DNA of 64,000 nt from NCBI GenBank assembly GCA_963422655.1, contig OY730440.1:2108001-2172000 (forward strand), in the 5' to 3' direction. This DNA is from CATQHS01 sp963422655 (GTDB lineage Bacteria; Actinomycetota; Acidimicrobiia; Acidimicrobiales; Aldehydirespiratoraceae). Numbering within the stretch: the first letter of the stretch is position 1; each line of letters begins with the position of its first letter. Of this stretch, positions 1 to 7,216 are shown in pieces. Below the pieces are notes generated by a model. That model was not told where the DNA came from. It searched no databases and worked only from the letters and a program-made list of their open reading frames with translations. The position numbers and the translations under genes are program-made.

Positions 1-432
1 TTCCACTACCGAGCGGGCCGTGACGTAGACGAGTCGGCCGTCGCCGCCGGCCCGCAGGTAGCTGGCCGCGGTTCGGGAGATGACCAAGGCCGGTCGCAGC
101 AGGGCTTCGTAGGCCACCTGCTCGTCGTGGGCCGACACCTCGGTCATGCCTCCCGGCTGGCCGCCGCCGGTATTGACCAAGCAGATGTCGAGCCCTCCGA
201 GCTCGGAGGCGGCCTCGTGCACCATACCTTCGGCTCGGCCTGGCTCGGTGATGTCGCCGGTCACGGCCACGGCGCCAGCCAGCGATGCCGCGATCTCAGC
301 AGCCAGGTGTTCTCGCCGTCCCGTCACCGCCACCCGGACCCCCTCGGCGGCCAAGGTCTCGGCGATGCTGCGCCCCAATCCCGATGTGGAACCGAATATG
401 ATTGCCCGTCGGCCTTGCAGTCCCAGGTCCAT
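1..432 (-). CDS. SDR family oxidoreductase (3' end outside window)
   Basis: The first 144 codons of a short-chain dehydrogenase/reductase read on the minus strand from ATG at 432 and run off the left edge. The Rossmann start RRAIIFGSTSGLGRSIAETL shows the TGxxxGxG-type dinucleotide-binding loop (here GSTSGLG). It is followed by the acidic GDIT turn and an NTGGG motif equivalent to the family NNAG/NAG. The expected catalytic Ser lies near VTARS at the edge; the Tyr-Lys pair is beyond the window. The gene is divergent from the RidA gene, and the 55-nt gap must hold both promoters. The substrate cannot be told. Confidence 0.85.
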   Translation of the reverse strand, partial: MDLGLQGRRAIIFGSTSGLGRSIAETLAAEGVRVAVTGRREHLAAEIAASLAGAVAVTGDITEPGRAEGMVHEAASELGGLDICLVNTGGGQPGGMTEVSAHDEQVAYEALLRPALVISRTAASYLRAGGDGRLVYVTARSVVE

Positions 433-487
433 TCAGGATACAGAATACAGGACACTTCACTAGTGCACGGATACAGGGAGGCCGGAC

Positions 488-958
488 ATGGGATATGAGC
501 AGACCGCTCGCGATACCGGGATCGATCTGGACGTACCGCTGCTTCGGGCCGGCAACTTCGACACCGTCGCCGAAGTCGGTGACATCTTGTACGTATCGGG
601 TTCGATCGCGCTAGCCGAAGGCGGGGGTGGGATCACCCACGTCGGCCATCTGGGCGACGGTATGGATATCGAAACCGGCCGGGCCAGTGCTCGGGGGGCG
701 GCAGCCGCCATCTTGGCCTCGGTTCATCAGCATCTGGGCACCCTCGACCGGGTGGTTCGGGTTGTCCGGCTCACCGGCTACGTGGCCAGCGCCCCCGGCT
801 TCAATGCCCAGCCTCTGGTGATCAACGGCGCCAGCGACCTGATGATCGAGGTGTTCGGGCCCGCCGGCCGCCATGCTCGATCCGCGATCGGGGTGGCCGA
901 GCTCCCGCTGGGGGCCTCGGTGGAGGTGGAAGCCATCTTCCGGATCGCCCCCGGCTGA
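488..958 (+). CDS. RidA/YjgF/YER057c family protein
   Basis: This 156-residue protein has the size and motifs of the Rid family, whose archetype RidA hydrolyses reactive enamine/imine intermediates. Visible hallmarks are the DILYVSGSIAL strand near residue 32 and the C-terminal HARSAIGVAELPLGASVEVEA segment, holding the conserved Arg that binds the substrate carboxylate in RidA. The start is supported by GGGAGG at 476-481, six bases before ATG. Other Rid subfamilies (Rid4-7) often sit in amino-acid or heterocycle catabolic operons and may lack deaminase activity, so RidA proper is not proven. It heads a run of plus-strand catabolic genes. Confidence 0.88.
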   Translation: MGYEQTARDTGIDLDVPLLRAGNFDTVAEVGDILYVSGSIALAEGGGGITHVGHLGDGMDIETGRASARGAAAAILASVHQHLGTLDRVVRVVRLTGYVASAPGFNAQPLVINGASDLMIEVFGPAGRHARSAIGVAELPLGASVEVEAIFRIAPG

Positions 959-984
959 ACGGCGCACCCGGCTGAACGGCGCAC
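951..984. repeat. 17-nt perfect tandem duplication over the RidA stop codon
   Basis: The unit CCGGCTGAACGGCGCAC occurs twice head to tail. The first copy contains the TGA stop of the upstream gene, so the duplication leaves the protein intact. It belongs to a recurring class of short junction duplications in this window. Confidence 0.9.
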
Positions 985-1024
985 TGGCGCCTAACAACGA
1001 GGCCGAACGGACAAGCTCAAACCG

Positions 1025-1132
1025 ACAAGCTCGAACAGACAACTCGAAGAGACAAGCTCGAACAGACAACTCGAAGAGACAAGCTCGAACAGACAACTCG
1101 AAGAGACAAGCTCGAACAGACAACTCGAAGAG
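1025..1132. repeat. 27-nt tandem repeat, four perfect copies
   Basis: Four identical 27-nt copies start at 1025, 1052, 1079 and 1106, followed by a degenerate fifth from 1133. There are no spacers, so this is not CRISPR. The array fills the gap between RidA and the GlcG-like gene and ends just before that gene's AAGGGG ribosome site (1155-1160). Because 27 is a multiple of three, frames through it stay open on both strands, which creates spurious reading frames. A transcribed spacer or slippage-prone leader is possible, but no function is shown. Confidence 0.92.
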
Positions 1133-1167
1133 ACAAGCTGAACAGACAAAACGAAAGGGGTACCCGC

Positions 1168-1602
1168 ATGGCAACCCATGTGACCAGCATTTCCACCATC
1201 ACCCTCGAAGGGGCCAAGCTGGCCGCCGATGTAGCGCTGGAAACGGCCGCCGACCATGACATCGCGATATGCGTGGCCGTCGTCAATGCCACCGGCAATC
1301 TCGTACTGGTTCATCGCATGGACGGCGTGGTGGAGATCGCCCTCGAGAACGCCATCGCCAAAGCCAACGCGGCTCTGACCTTCAAACGCGACACTGGCGC
1401 CCTGTCGGACTACTTCCAGAAGGATCACTCGCTCGGACCGCCCATGACGGCCCGTCACCACATCCTCGCCGTCGAAGGCGGGGAACCGCTCACGACTGGT
1501 GACGGCACTGTGGTCGGGGCGCTGGGGATCTCCGGGGCCAAGCACGCCGAAGACGTCGTATGCTCCGAAGCTGCGGCGGCGGCATTCACCGCGGTCGCCT
1601 GA
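1168..1602 (+). CDS. GlcG/HbpS-like (DUF336) protein
   Basis: This 144-residue protein matches the GlcG/HbpS/PduO C-terminal fold. The visible signature is an N-terminal LEGAKLAADVALETAA helix, a VVNATGNLVLVHRMDG strand-turn, and a C-terminal TVVGALGISGA segment. HbpS binds haem in Streptomyces, and relatives accompany glycolate or propanediol catabolism. AAGGGG seven bases upstream fixes the ATG. Small DUF336 proteins are common accessory members of catabolic operons, so the exact role stays open. Confidence 0.85.
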   Translation: MATHVTSISTITLEGAKLAADVALETAADHDIAICVAVVNATGNLVLVHRMDGVVEIALENAIAKANAALTFKRDTGALSDYFQKDHSLGPPMTARHHILAVEGGEPLTTGDGTVVGALGISGAKHAEDVVCSEAAAAAFTAVA

Positions 1603-1616
1603 CTTCCGTCGGCCCC

Positions 1617-2327
1617 ATGGGCGAACAGGACCGAAGCGCCGGCCCGGTCCCCGACGCCGACCTCCCCACCGATCTTCACGACGCCGACCTTCACGACGAC
1701 TACGCCCGGGCCGGGTTCGAGGGCAGGCTCGGTTTCGGGTTGCACCCCGCTTTGCTGGTCATCGACTTCGCCATGGCCTATCTCGACCCGTCCTCGCCCC
1801 TCTACGCCGGGGTGGAGGACACCCTGGCCTCGTGCCGTCGGGTGCTTCAAGCGGCCCGGGCGGCCGACGTGCCCCGCATCTTCACCGAGATCGTGTTCCA
1901 CGCCAGCGGCGCCGACGGGGGAGTGTGGTACCGGAAAGTGCCTTCCCTGAAAGTATTCGACGCCGGCTCCGAGCTGAGGGCCTTTCCTCCCGAGCTCATC
2001 CCTCGCTCCGACGAACTGGTGGTGTCCAAGCAGTACCCGAGTGCTTTTTTCGGAACCTCCCTGGCCGCCACCCTGACCGCGATCGGTATCGACACCGTGG
2101 TGATCACCGGGGTGACCACCAGCGGCTGCGTGCGGGCCACCGGCGTAGACGCCACTCAGCACGGGTTCCGTACCGCCGTGGTGGCCGAAGCCGTTGGCGA
2201 CCGGGACGAGCGCCCCCACCGGGCCAACCTGTTCGACCTCGGCGCCAAGTACGCCGATGTGGTGAGCGAGCAGGAGATCACCGCCTACTTCGCTTCGCTC
2301 GCCTCACCGACTACTTCGTCTCGTTGA
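1617..2327 (+). CDS. Isochorismatase-fold cysteine hydrolase (N-carbamoylsarcosine amidase-like)
   Basis: About 236 residues with the cysteine-hydrolase triad visible: Asp in LLVIDFAMAYLD, Lys in ELVVSKQYPSAFFGT, and nucleophilic Cys in GVTTSGCVRATGVDA. The TTSGCVRAT wording and the long N-terminal lead match N-carbamoylsarcosine amidohydrolase-type members more than pncA-type nicotinamidases. I chose ATG 1617, just after the preceding stop; an upstream in-frame ATG at 1560 would overlap the GlcG-like gene by 43 nt and has no clear Shine-Dalgarno. A second member of the family is encoded at 43385-44077. An amidase acting on a carbamoyl or maleamate-like intermediate is the inference. Confidence 0.85.
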   Translation: MGEQDRSAGPVPDADLPTDLHDADLHDDYARAGFEGRLGFGLHPALLVIDFAMAYLDPSSPLYAGVEDTLASCRRVLQAARAADVPRIFTEIVFHASGADGGVWYRKVPSLKVFDAGSELRAFPPELIPRSDELVVSKQYPSAFFGTSLAATLTAIGIDTVVITGVTTSGCVRATGVDATQHGFRTAVVAEAVGDRDERPHRANLFDLGAKYADVVSEQEITAYFASLASPTTSSR

Positions 2328-2424
2328 CTACTTCGCCCCGCTCGTCTCGTTCCCGCTCCGTCCATCCCGCCGATCCGACCCATCTCGACCATCGCCGCAG
2401 CCCGATCGACCAAGGAGATCTCCC

Positions 2425-2784
2425 ATGACCGGATCCCACGACCACGACGACCACACCAACCCGATCCTTGCCGACCTGCCCGACGGCTCGTTCGCGTTCC
2501 ACTACAGGCTGCAGGCCAAACCGGGTCGAGCCCGAGAGTTCATCGACAGTTTCCAACGGTGGGATCACAGCGACGAAAACATCGTGCATACCACCCCGGG
2601 CATCGTGCACGAGGGGGTCCTGTACCAGAGCGAAGACGACCCCGACCGCTTCTACCTGATCGGCATCTGGAACAATCGGGAAAACCATCGCAACGTGGTG
2701 GCCCGACTCCTGGAGATGCGCCCGGCTTGGATGGATTTGCTCACCGAGGACATAGTTCCCGAATATTGCGCCATAATCGGTTGA
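2425..2784 (+). CDS. ABM-like (antibiotic biosynthesis monooxygenase fold) small protein
   Basis: This 119-residue protein has the pattern of a dimeric alpha-beta barrel: a FHYRLQAKPGRAREFIDSF strand-helix, then VLYQSEDDPDRFYLIGIW and a C-terminal helix. An N-terminal His/Asp-rich leader (HDHDDH) may be disordered or metal-binding. AGGAG at 2413-2417, seven bases before ATG, supports the start. It sits between the isochorismatase-fold hydrolase and the indolepyruvate oxidoreductase. Cofactor-free oxygenase, dehydratase or a structural role are all possible within this fold. Confidence 0.65.
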   Translation: MTGSHDHDDHTNPILADLPDGSFAFHYRLQAKPGRAREFIDSFQRWDHSDENIVHTTPGIVHEGVLYQSEDDPDRFYLIGIWNNRENHRNVVARLLEMRPAWMDLLTEDIVPEYCAIIG

Positions 2785-2816
2785 CGCCGGGCTCGCCGAC
2801 GAGGAGGGCTCCCCCC

Positions 2817-5800
2817 GTGCCCACGGATTTCGACCTCGACCAGAAGTACACCCTGGAACGGGGTCGGGTCTTGTTGACCGGTATCCAGGCCTTGGTCCGG
2901 CTGCCGCTCGACCAGCATCGGGCCGACCGAGCCCGGGGTCTGCGCACCGCCACCCTGATCTCCGGCTACCAAGGGTCACCGCTGGGAACGCTCGACATGA
3001 CCCTCGAACGCAACCCGAAGTTGCTCAGCGATCACGACGTGGTCTGGATACCGGGGGTGAACGAGGATCTGGCCGCCACTGCCGTCTGGGGTAGCCAGGA
3101 GCCGCTGCTGGGAGCGCTGGACCGCCACGACGGCGTGGTGGGCATGTGGTACGGCAAAGGCCCCGGCGTCGACCGCTGCGGTGACGCCTTCAAGCACGCC
3201 AACTTCAAGGGTGTGGCCACCAACGGCGGTGTGCTGGCAGTAGCCGGCGACGACCCCACCGCCAAGTCGTCAACCCTGCCCACTCATGTCGAGCCGTCCT
3301 TCTACGACGCCCAGATGCCCATCCTGTACCCCGGCTCGATCCAGGAGATACTCGACCTCGGGCTTCATGGCTTCGCTCTTTCTCGCTACTGCGGGCTCTG
3401 GGTCGCCTTCAAGGTCGTCACCACCATGGCCGACGCCCTGGCCACTGCCCAGGTCGACCCGGACCGAGTGGCGCCGGTCCAGCCCGAGCTGGTCATCGAT
3501 GGCCGGGGGTGGCGCCACGTCCAGCGAGCCGGCCTGGTCACCCCCAACAGCTTGGCCCAAGAGGTGGACATCGTCCACGGGCGCTTGGAGGCAGCCAAGG
3601 CCTACGCCGCCGCCAACCAGCTCAACCGGATCAGCGGTGCCCGATCCGGGGCTTGGCTCGGCATAGTCGCCGCCGGTCGCACCTTCTTCGAGCTGAGCCA
3701 AGCCCTCACCGATCTCGGCCTCGACCCCGACGAACTGCACAACCGCGGGATCCGGCTGCTGCAGGTGGGGATGGTCTGGCCCTTGGAGCCGACCATCGTG
3801 GTCGAGCTGGCCCGAGGTCTCGACGAGATCCTGGTCCTAGACGAGAAACGCCCCTTCATCGAGCTGTTCGTGCGTGACATCCTCTACGGGCGGGCCGACG
3901 CTCCCCGGGTCGTCGGCAAGCACGACGAGAACGGGCGCGCCTTGGTACCGTCCGTCGGAGAGCTCACCGCCGACTTGATCGCCCCGCTCGTCGCCGGACG
4001 CCTCCGGAGCCGGTTCACGTCACCTCTGATCGAAGCTCGGCTGGCCCTCATCGAGTCGGCCGCCGGGGCTGGGTCCCCCGACGTCGGGCGCAGCCCCTAC
4101 TTCTGCAGCGGCTGTCCCCACAGCCGGTCGACGGTGGTACCGGAGGGCTCCATCGCCTCCGGAGGGGTGGGCTGTCACGCCATGGCCCTGTGGATCGACG
4201 ACCGAGCCCTCACCATCCACCACATGGGCGGCGAAGGCGCAACCTGGATCGGTCGGGCTCCGTTCACCGACCGATCCCACCTTTTCCAGAACATCGGCGA
4301 CGGCACCTTCTTCCACTCGGGAAGCCTGGCCGTACGGGCCGCGGTGGCGGCCGGGGCCGACATCACCTACAAGATCCTCTACAACGGGGCTGTGGCCATG
4401 ACCGGTGGTCAGCCCGTGGCCGGTGGGCTGGGCATACCCGAATTGGTCACCTCACTGGATGCCGAGGGCACGGCCCGCATCATCGTGTGCAGCGACGATC
4501 CCGACCGGTTCGGTCACGGCGAAAATTTCCCTTCCGGCATCGACATCTGGCCCCGGGACCGGCTCGAAGAAGCCCAGGTCGCTTTGCGCGACACCCCGGG
4601 CGTGACCGTTCTCGTCTACGACCAGCGCTGCGCGGCCGAGAAGCGAAGGGATCGCAAGCGGGGGGTGCTGGCGACTCCCACGAAGCGGATCTTCGTCAAC
4701 GAGGCCGTTTGCGAGGGGTGCGGCGACTGCGGCGCCAAGAGCCACTGCCTGTCGGTGCAGCCCGTCGAGACCGAATTCGGTCCCAAGACCCGGATCCATC
4801 AGTCGTCCTGCAACTTCGACTACACCTGCATCGAGGGCGACTGCCCGTCCTTCATCGAAGTCCGCACCGGCCCGTCGGCGCCGCGGACTCGTCCGGCTCC
4901 CCCGGTCGTACCGGTCGAGATCCCCGAGCCCGACCGCCCGGCCATACCGGCCCGGGGGTTCTCGGTGTTCATGGCCGGCATGGGGGGCACGGGTGTGGTC
5001 ACTGCCAGCCAGGTACTGGCCACCGCGGCCCTGCTGGAGGGACTCGACATCTCGGCGTTGGATCAGACCGGGCTCAGCCAAAAGGGCGGCCCCGTCGTCT
5101 CCCACCTCCGTTTGTTCACCGACCGAGCCGCCGGTTCCAACTACATCGGGGCCGGCGGGGCCGACTGCTACCTCGGTTTCGACCTGCTGGTGGGGTCCGA
5201 CCCCCGCAACCTGGCCCGGGCCGTCCCCGAACGCACCCTGGCCGTGGTCTGTACCAGCCGGGTTCCCACTGGTGAGATGGTGGCCCACCCCGACGAGGCC
5301 TACCCCGACGCCGACGACCTGATCCTGTCCATCGACCGGGTGACCCGCAAGGACGACAACGTCCACCTCGATGCCATCGGCTTGGCCGAAGGCCTGTTCG
5401 GTGACCACATGCAGGCCAACTTCTTGACCCTGGGGGCTGCCTACCAGGCCGGGGCCGTCCCTGTTGCCGCCGCCGCTGTCGAGGCAGCCATCGAGCTCAA
5501 CGGCGTGGCTGTCGACGCCAACCGGGCCGCGTTCGAATGGGGCCGCTACTACGTCATCGACCCCGAAGCGGTGCGAGGCATGGTTGCCGCGAAATCAACC
5601 GGGTCCCAGCCGGTGGCCTCATCGGTGCGGGCCCGGGCCGAAGCAAGGACCCTGATCGAGCGGTCGGGCCTGAGCGGCGTAGTGGCCGACTTGGCCGAGA
5701 GGCGGGCTGGGGACTTGGTCGACTACCAGTCGTCGGCGCTGGCCGCCGACTATGTCGAGCTGGTGGCCCGAGCAGCCGAGCGCGAGCGGGAAGTGATGGG

Positions 5801-6338
5801 CTCCGGTGCCACCGACTTGGCGGCGGCGGTGGCAACCTACCTGTACAAGCTCATGGCCTACAAGGACGAATACGAAGTGGCTCGGCTCCACCTGCGGCCC
5901 GAGACGGACGAGGCCCTCAGAGCCGCCGTTGGCGACGTCACCGGGTACCGCATCTTGCTGCACCCTCCGATCCTGCGGACCCTGGGACTGAAGCGCAAGC
6001 TGGCGTTCGGACCCCGGTGGCGTCCGGTGCTGAAGCTGCTACGGGCCATGAGACGCCTGCGCGGGACCCGGTTCGACCCGTTTGGGGCCACCGCCGTGCG
6101 CCGCCTCGAGCGGGCCTTGATCGAGGAATACCGGACCATCGTCAAAGGCGAGCTGGCCGACCTCTCGCCGACCTCCTACGACCGGGCCATAAGCCTGGCC
6201 CGGACCCCCGACATCATCCGCGGCTACGAGGAGATCAAGGTTGCCAGCGTCGAGCGTTTCCGTGACGCGCTGCGAGCCATCCGCAGTCCTTCTACCATAC
6301 CGGTGGACCTGACCGCCAGACCTGACCGACAGGCCTGA
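2817..6338 (+). CDS. Indolepyruvate ferredoxin oxidoreductase family protein (fused)
   Basis: The 1173-residue product is the usual length for fused IorA-IorB-type enzymes that oxidatively decarboxylate aryl- or 2-oxo-acids to acyl-CoA with ferredoxin. In order it shows an N-terminal pyrimidine-binding region, a TPP region around residues 445-560 (GGVGCHAMALWI, QNIGDGTFFHSG), a ferredoxin-like Cys cluster near 635-680 (CEGCGDCGAKSHC, then CIEGDC), and a gamma domain starting near 720 (GMGGTGVVTASQVLA). The C-terminal third matches the extra domain of actinobacterial and proteobacterial members. GTG 2817 is chosen because AGGAGG at 2802-2807 lies nine bases upstream; an earlier in-frame ATG at 2559 lies inside the ABM gene. 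The electron acceptor gene is not adjacent. Confidence 0.93.
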   Translation: MPTDFDLDQKYTLERGRVLLTGIQALVRLPLDQHRADRARGLRTATLISGYQGSPLGTLDMTLERNPKLLSDHDVVWIPGVNEDLAATAVWGSQEPLLGALDRHDGVVGMWYGKGPGVDRCGDAFKHANFKGVATNGGVLAVAGDDPTAKSSTLPTHVEPSFYDAQMPILYPGSIQEILDLGLHGFALSRYCGLWVAFKVVTTMADALATAQVDPDRVAPVQPELVIDGRGWRHVQRAGLVTPNSLAQEVDIVHGRLEAAKAYAAANQLNRISGARSGAWLGIVAAGRTFFELSQALTDLGLDPDELHNRGIRLLQVGMVWPLEPTIVVELARGLDEILVLDEKRPFIELFVRDILYGRADAPRVVGKHDENGRALVPSVGELTADLIAPLVAGRLRSRFTSPLIEARLALIESAAGAGSPDVGRSPYFCSGCPHSRSTVVPEGSIASGGVGCHAMALWIDDRALTIHHMGGEGATWIGRAPFTDRSHLFQNIGDGTFFHSGSLAVRAAVAAGADITYKILYNGAVAMTGGQPVAGGLGIPELVTSLDAEGTARIIVCSDDPDRFGHGENFPSGIDIWPRDRLEEAQVALRDTPGVTVLVYDQRCAAEKRRDRKRGVLATPTKRIFVNEAVCEGCGDCGAKSHCLSVQPVETEFGPKTRIHQSSCNFDYTCIEGDCPSFIEVRTGPSAPRTRPAPPVVPVEIPEPDRPAIPARGFSVFMAGMGGTGVVTASQVLATAALLEGLDISALDQTGLSQKGGPVVSHLRLFTDRAAGSNYIGAGGADCYLGFDLLVGSDPRNLARAVPERTLAVVCTSRVPTGEMVAHPDEAYPDADDLILSIDRVTRKDDNVHLDAIGLAEGLFGDHMQANFLTLGAAYQAGAVPVAAAAVEAAIELNGVAVDANRAAFEWGRYYVIDPEAVRGMVAAKSTGSQPVASSVRARAEARTLIERSGLSGVVADLAERRAGDLVDYQSSALAADYVELVARAAEREREVMGSGATDLAAAVATYLYKLMAYKDEYEVARLHLRPETDEALRAAVGDVTGYRILLHPPILRTLGLKRKLAFGPRWRPVLKLLRAMRRLRGTRFDPFGATAVRRLERALIEEYRTIVKGELADLSPTSYDRAISLARTPDIIRGYEEIKVASVERFRDALRAIRSPSTIPVDLTARPDRQA

Positions 6339-6369
6339 CCACCACACCTATCGAGAGGAACACGGGCCT

Positions 6370-6795
6370 ATGCACGGTATCCATTTCGAGTATCTGAATT
6401 ACTGGGCGATCCTTGTAGCGGTGATCTTCAATCAGGGCCTCGGCGCGGCTTGGTACAGCATCCTGGCCAAGCCTTGGATGGACGATACCGGCATGACTCG
6501 CCAAGATGTGGAGGCCATGAAGGGAACACCACGGCAGTGGTACCCGTACGTGATCGCTGTTGTCAGTGGGATCGTGTTCACGTTCGGCTTGGCGATGCTG
6601 GCTCAGAAGACGAAAGCAGACCATGCTGTGGAGGGGCTCGCTCTGGGCCTATTGGTTGCCATCGGGTTCGTATTCACGTCGAACGCCGTCAACTATGCGT
6701 ACGAGGGTCGCAGTCTCAGGTTGTTCCTGATCAACGCAGGGTATCCACTGATCTCCTATGGCGTGATCGGGATCATGCTCTCGGTTTGGAGATAA
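6370..6795 (+). CDS. DUF1761 family membrane protein
   Basis: A 141-residue protein with about four hydrophobic segments. The N-terminal NYWAILVAVIFNQGLGAAWYS pattern and the later FTFGLAMLAQ and NAVNYAYEGRS segments fit DUF1761, a family of small integral membrane proteins of unknown function. GAGAGGA lies upstream of the ATG. It separates the oxidoreductase from the carboxylase-like set and is on the same strand, so it may be co-transcribed. Confidence 0.8.
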   Translation: MHGIHFEYLNYWAILVAVIFNQGLGAAWYSILAKPWMDDTGMTRQDVEAMKGTPRQWYPYVIAVVSGIVFTFGLAMLAQKTKADHAVEGLALGLLVAIGFVFTSNAVNYAYEGRSLRLFLINAGYPLISYGVIGIMLSVWR

Positions 6796-6819
6796 GACCT
6801 GCGCCGAGAGGATCGCCAC

Positions 6820-7161
6820 GTGCCCACGGATACGGAGTCCAGCTCCGGTCGGCAGCGTATCACCGAGGCTCTTGATCTTGACGCGGCCTCCCGGCGCTGG
6901 ACCTGTAACCGATGCGGTTTCGATCTGGGCCCGGCCGAGCGCAACTACAAGCAAGGGTGTCTCGTCTACGACCGCGATCCGCGGGAGATACACGTACCTT
7001 TCGATCCTCCCACCGACTTCGGGTTCAGCCCCCACCCGGACTGGTGCCGGATCATAGAGTTCTACTGCCCGGGCTGCGCGGTAATGCTCGACGTCGAATA
7101 CCTGCCCCCCGGTCACCCCATTACCCACGACATAGAACTAGATCTCGATGCCATTGATTGA
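6820..7161 (+). CDS. Acetone carboxylase gamma-like zinc-ribbon protein
   Basis: This 113-residue protein has two Cys pairs, CNRCGF near residue 29 and YCPGCAVML near residue 88, framing a compact domain like the gamma subunit of acetone carboxylase and small subunits of acetophenone carboxylase. Start GTG 6820 follows GAGAGG at 6806-6811. The gene order gamma, HyuA-type, HyuB-type that follows supports a multisubunit ATP-dependent carboxylase or hydrolase. The substrate is not determined; zinc binding by the four Cys is inferred. Confidence 0.72.
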   Translation: MPTDTESSSGRQRITEALDLDAASRRWTCNRCGFDLGPAERNYKQGCLVYDRDPREIHVPFDPPTDFGFSPHPDWCRIIEFYCPGCAVMLDVEYLPPGHPITHDIELDLDAID

Positions 7162-7216
7162 CCCGGAGGCCGGTTCTCTTTCGATGCCATCGATTGACCC
7201 GGAGGCCGGTTCGCCC
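7145..7216. repeat. 36-nt tandem duplication at the start of the HyuA gene
   Basis: Two near-identical 36-nt copies (7145-7180 and 7181-7216) cover the end of the gamma-like gene and the first codons of the HyuA gene. Each carries an ATG and the encoded motif IDPEAGS. The copies differ at a few positions, mostly at the 3' end. The duplication makes two alternative ATG starts, 7148 and 7184. Confidence 0.88.

Noticed and set aside
421..485. GGATACAG/AATACAGG words before the RidA gene as another GntR operator
   Set aside because: They lack the ATATTGTATA core and the GTATAC symmetry, so the resemblance is too weak.
1025..1132. 27-nt array as a CRISPR or as a peptide-repeat gene
   Set aside because: There are no spacers, and the frames are open only because 27 is a multiple of three; no start with a ribosome site produces a sensible protein.
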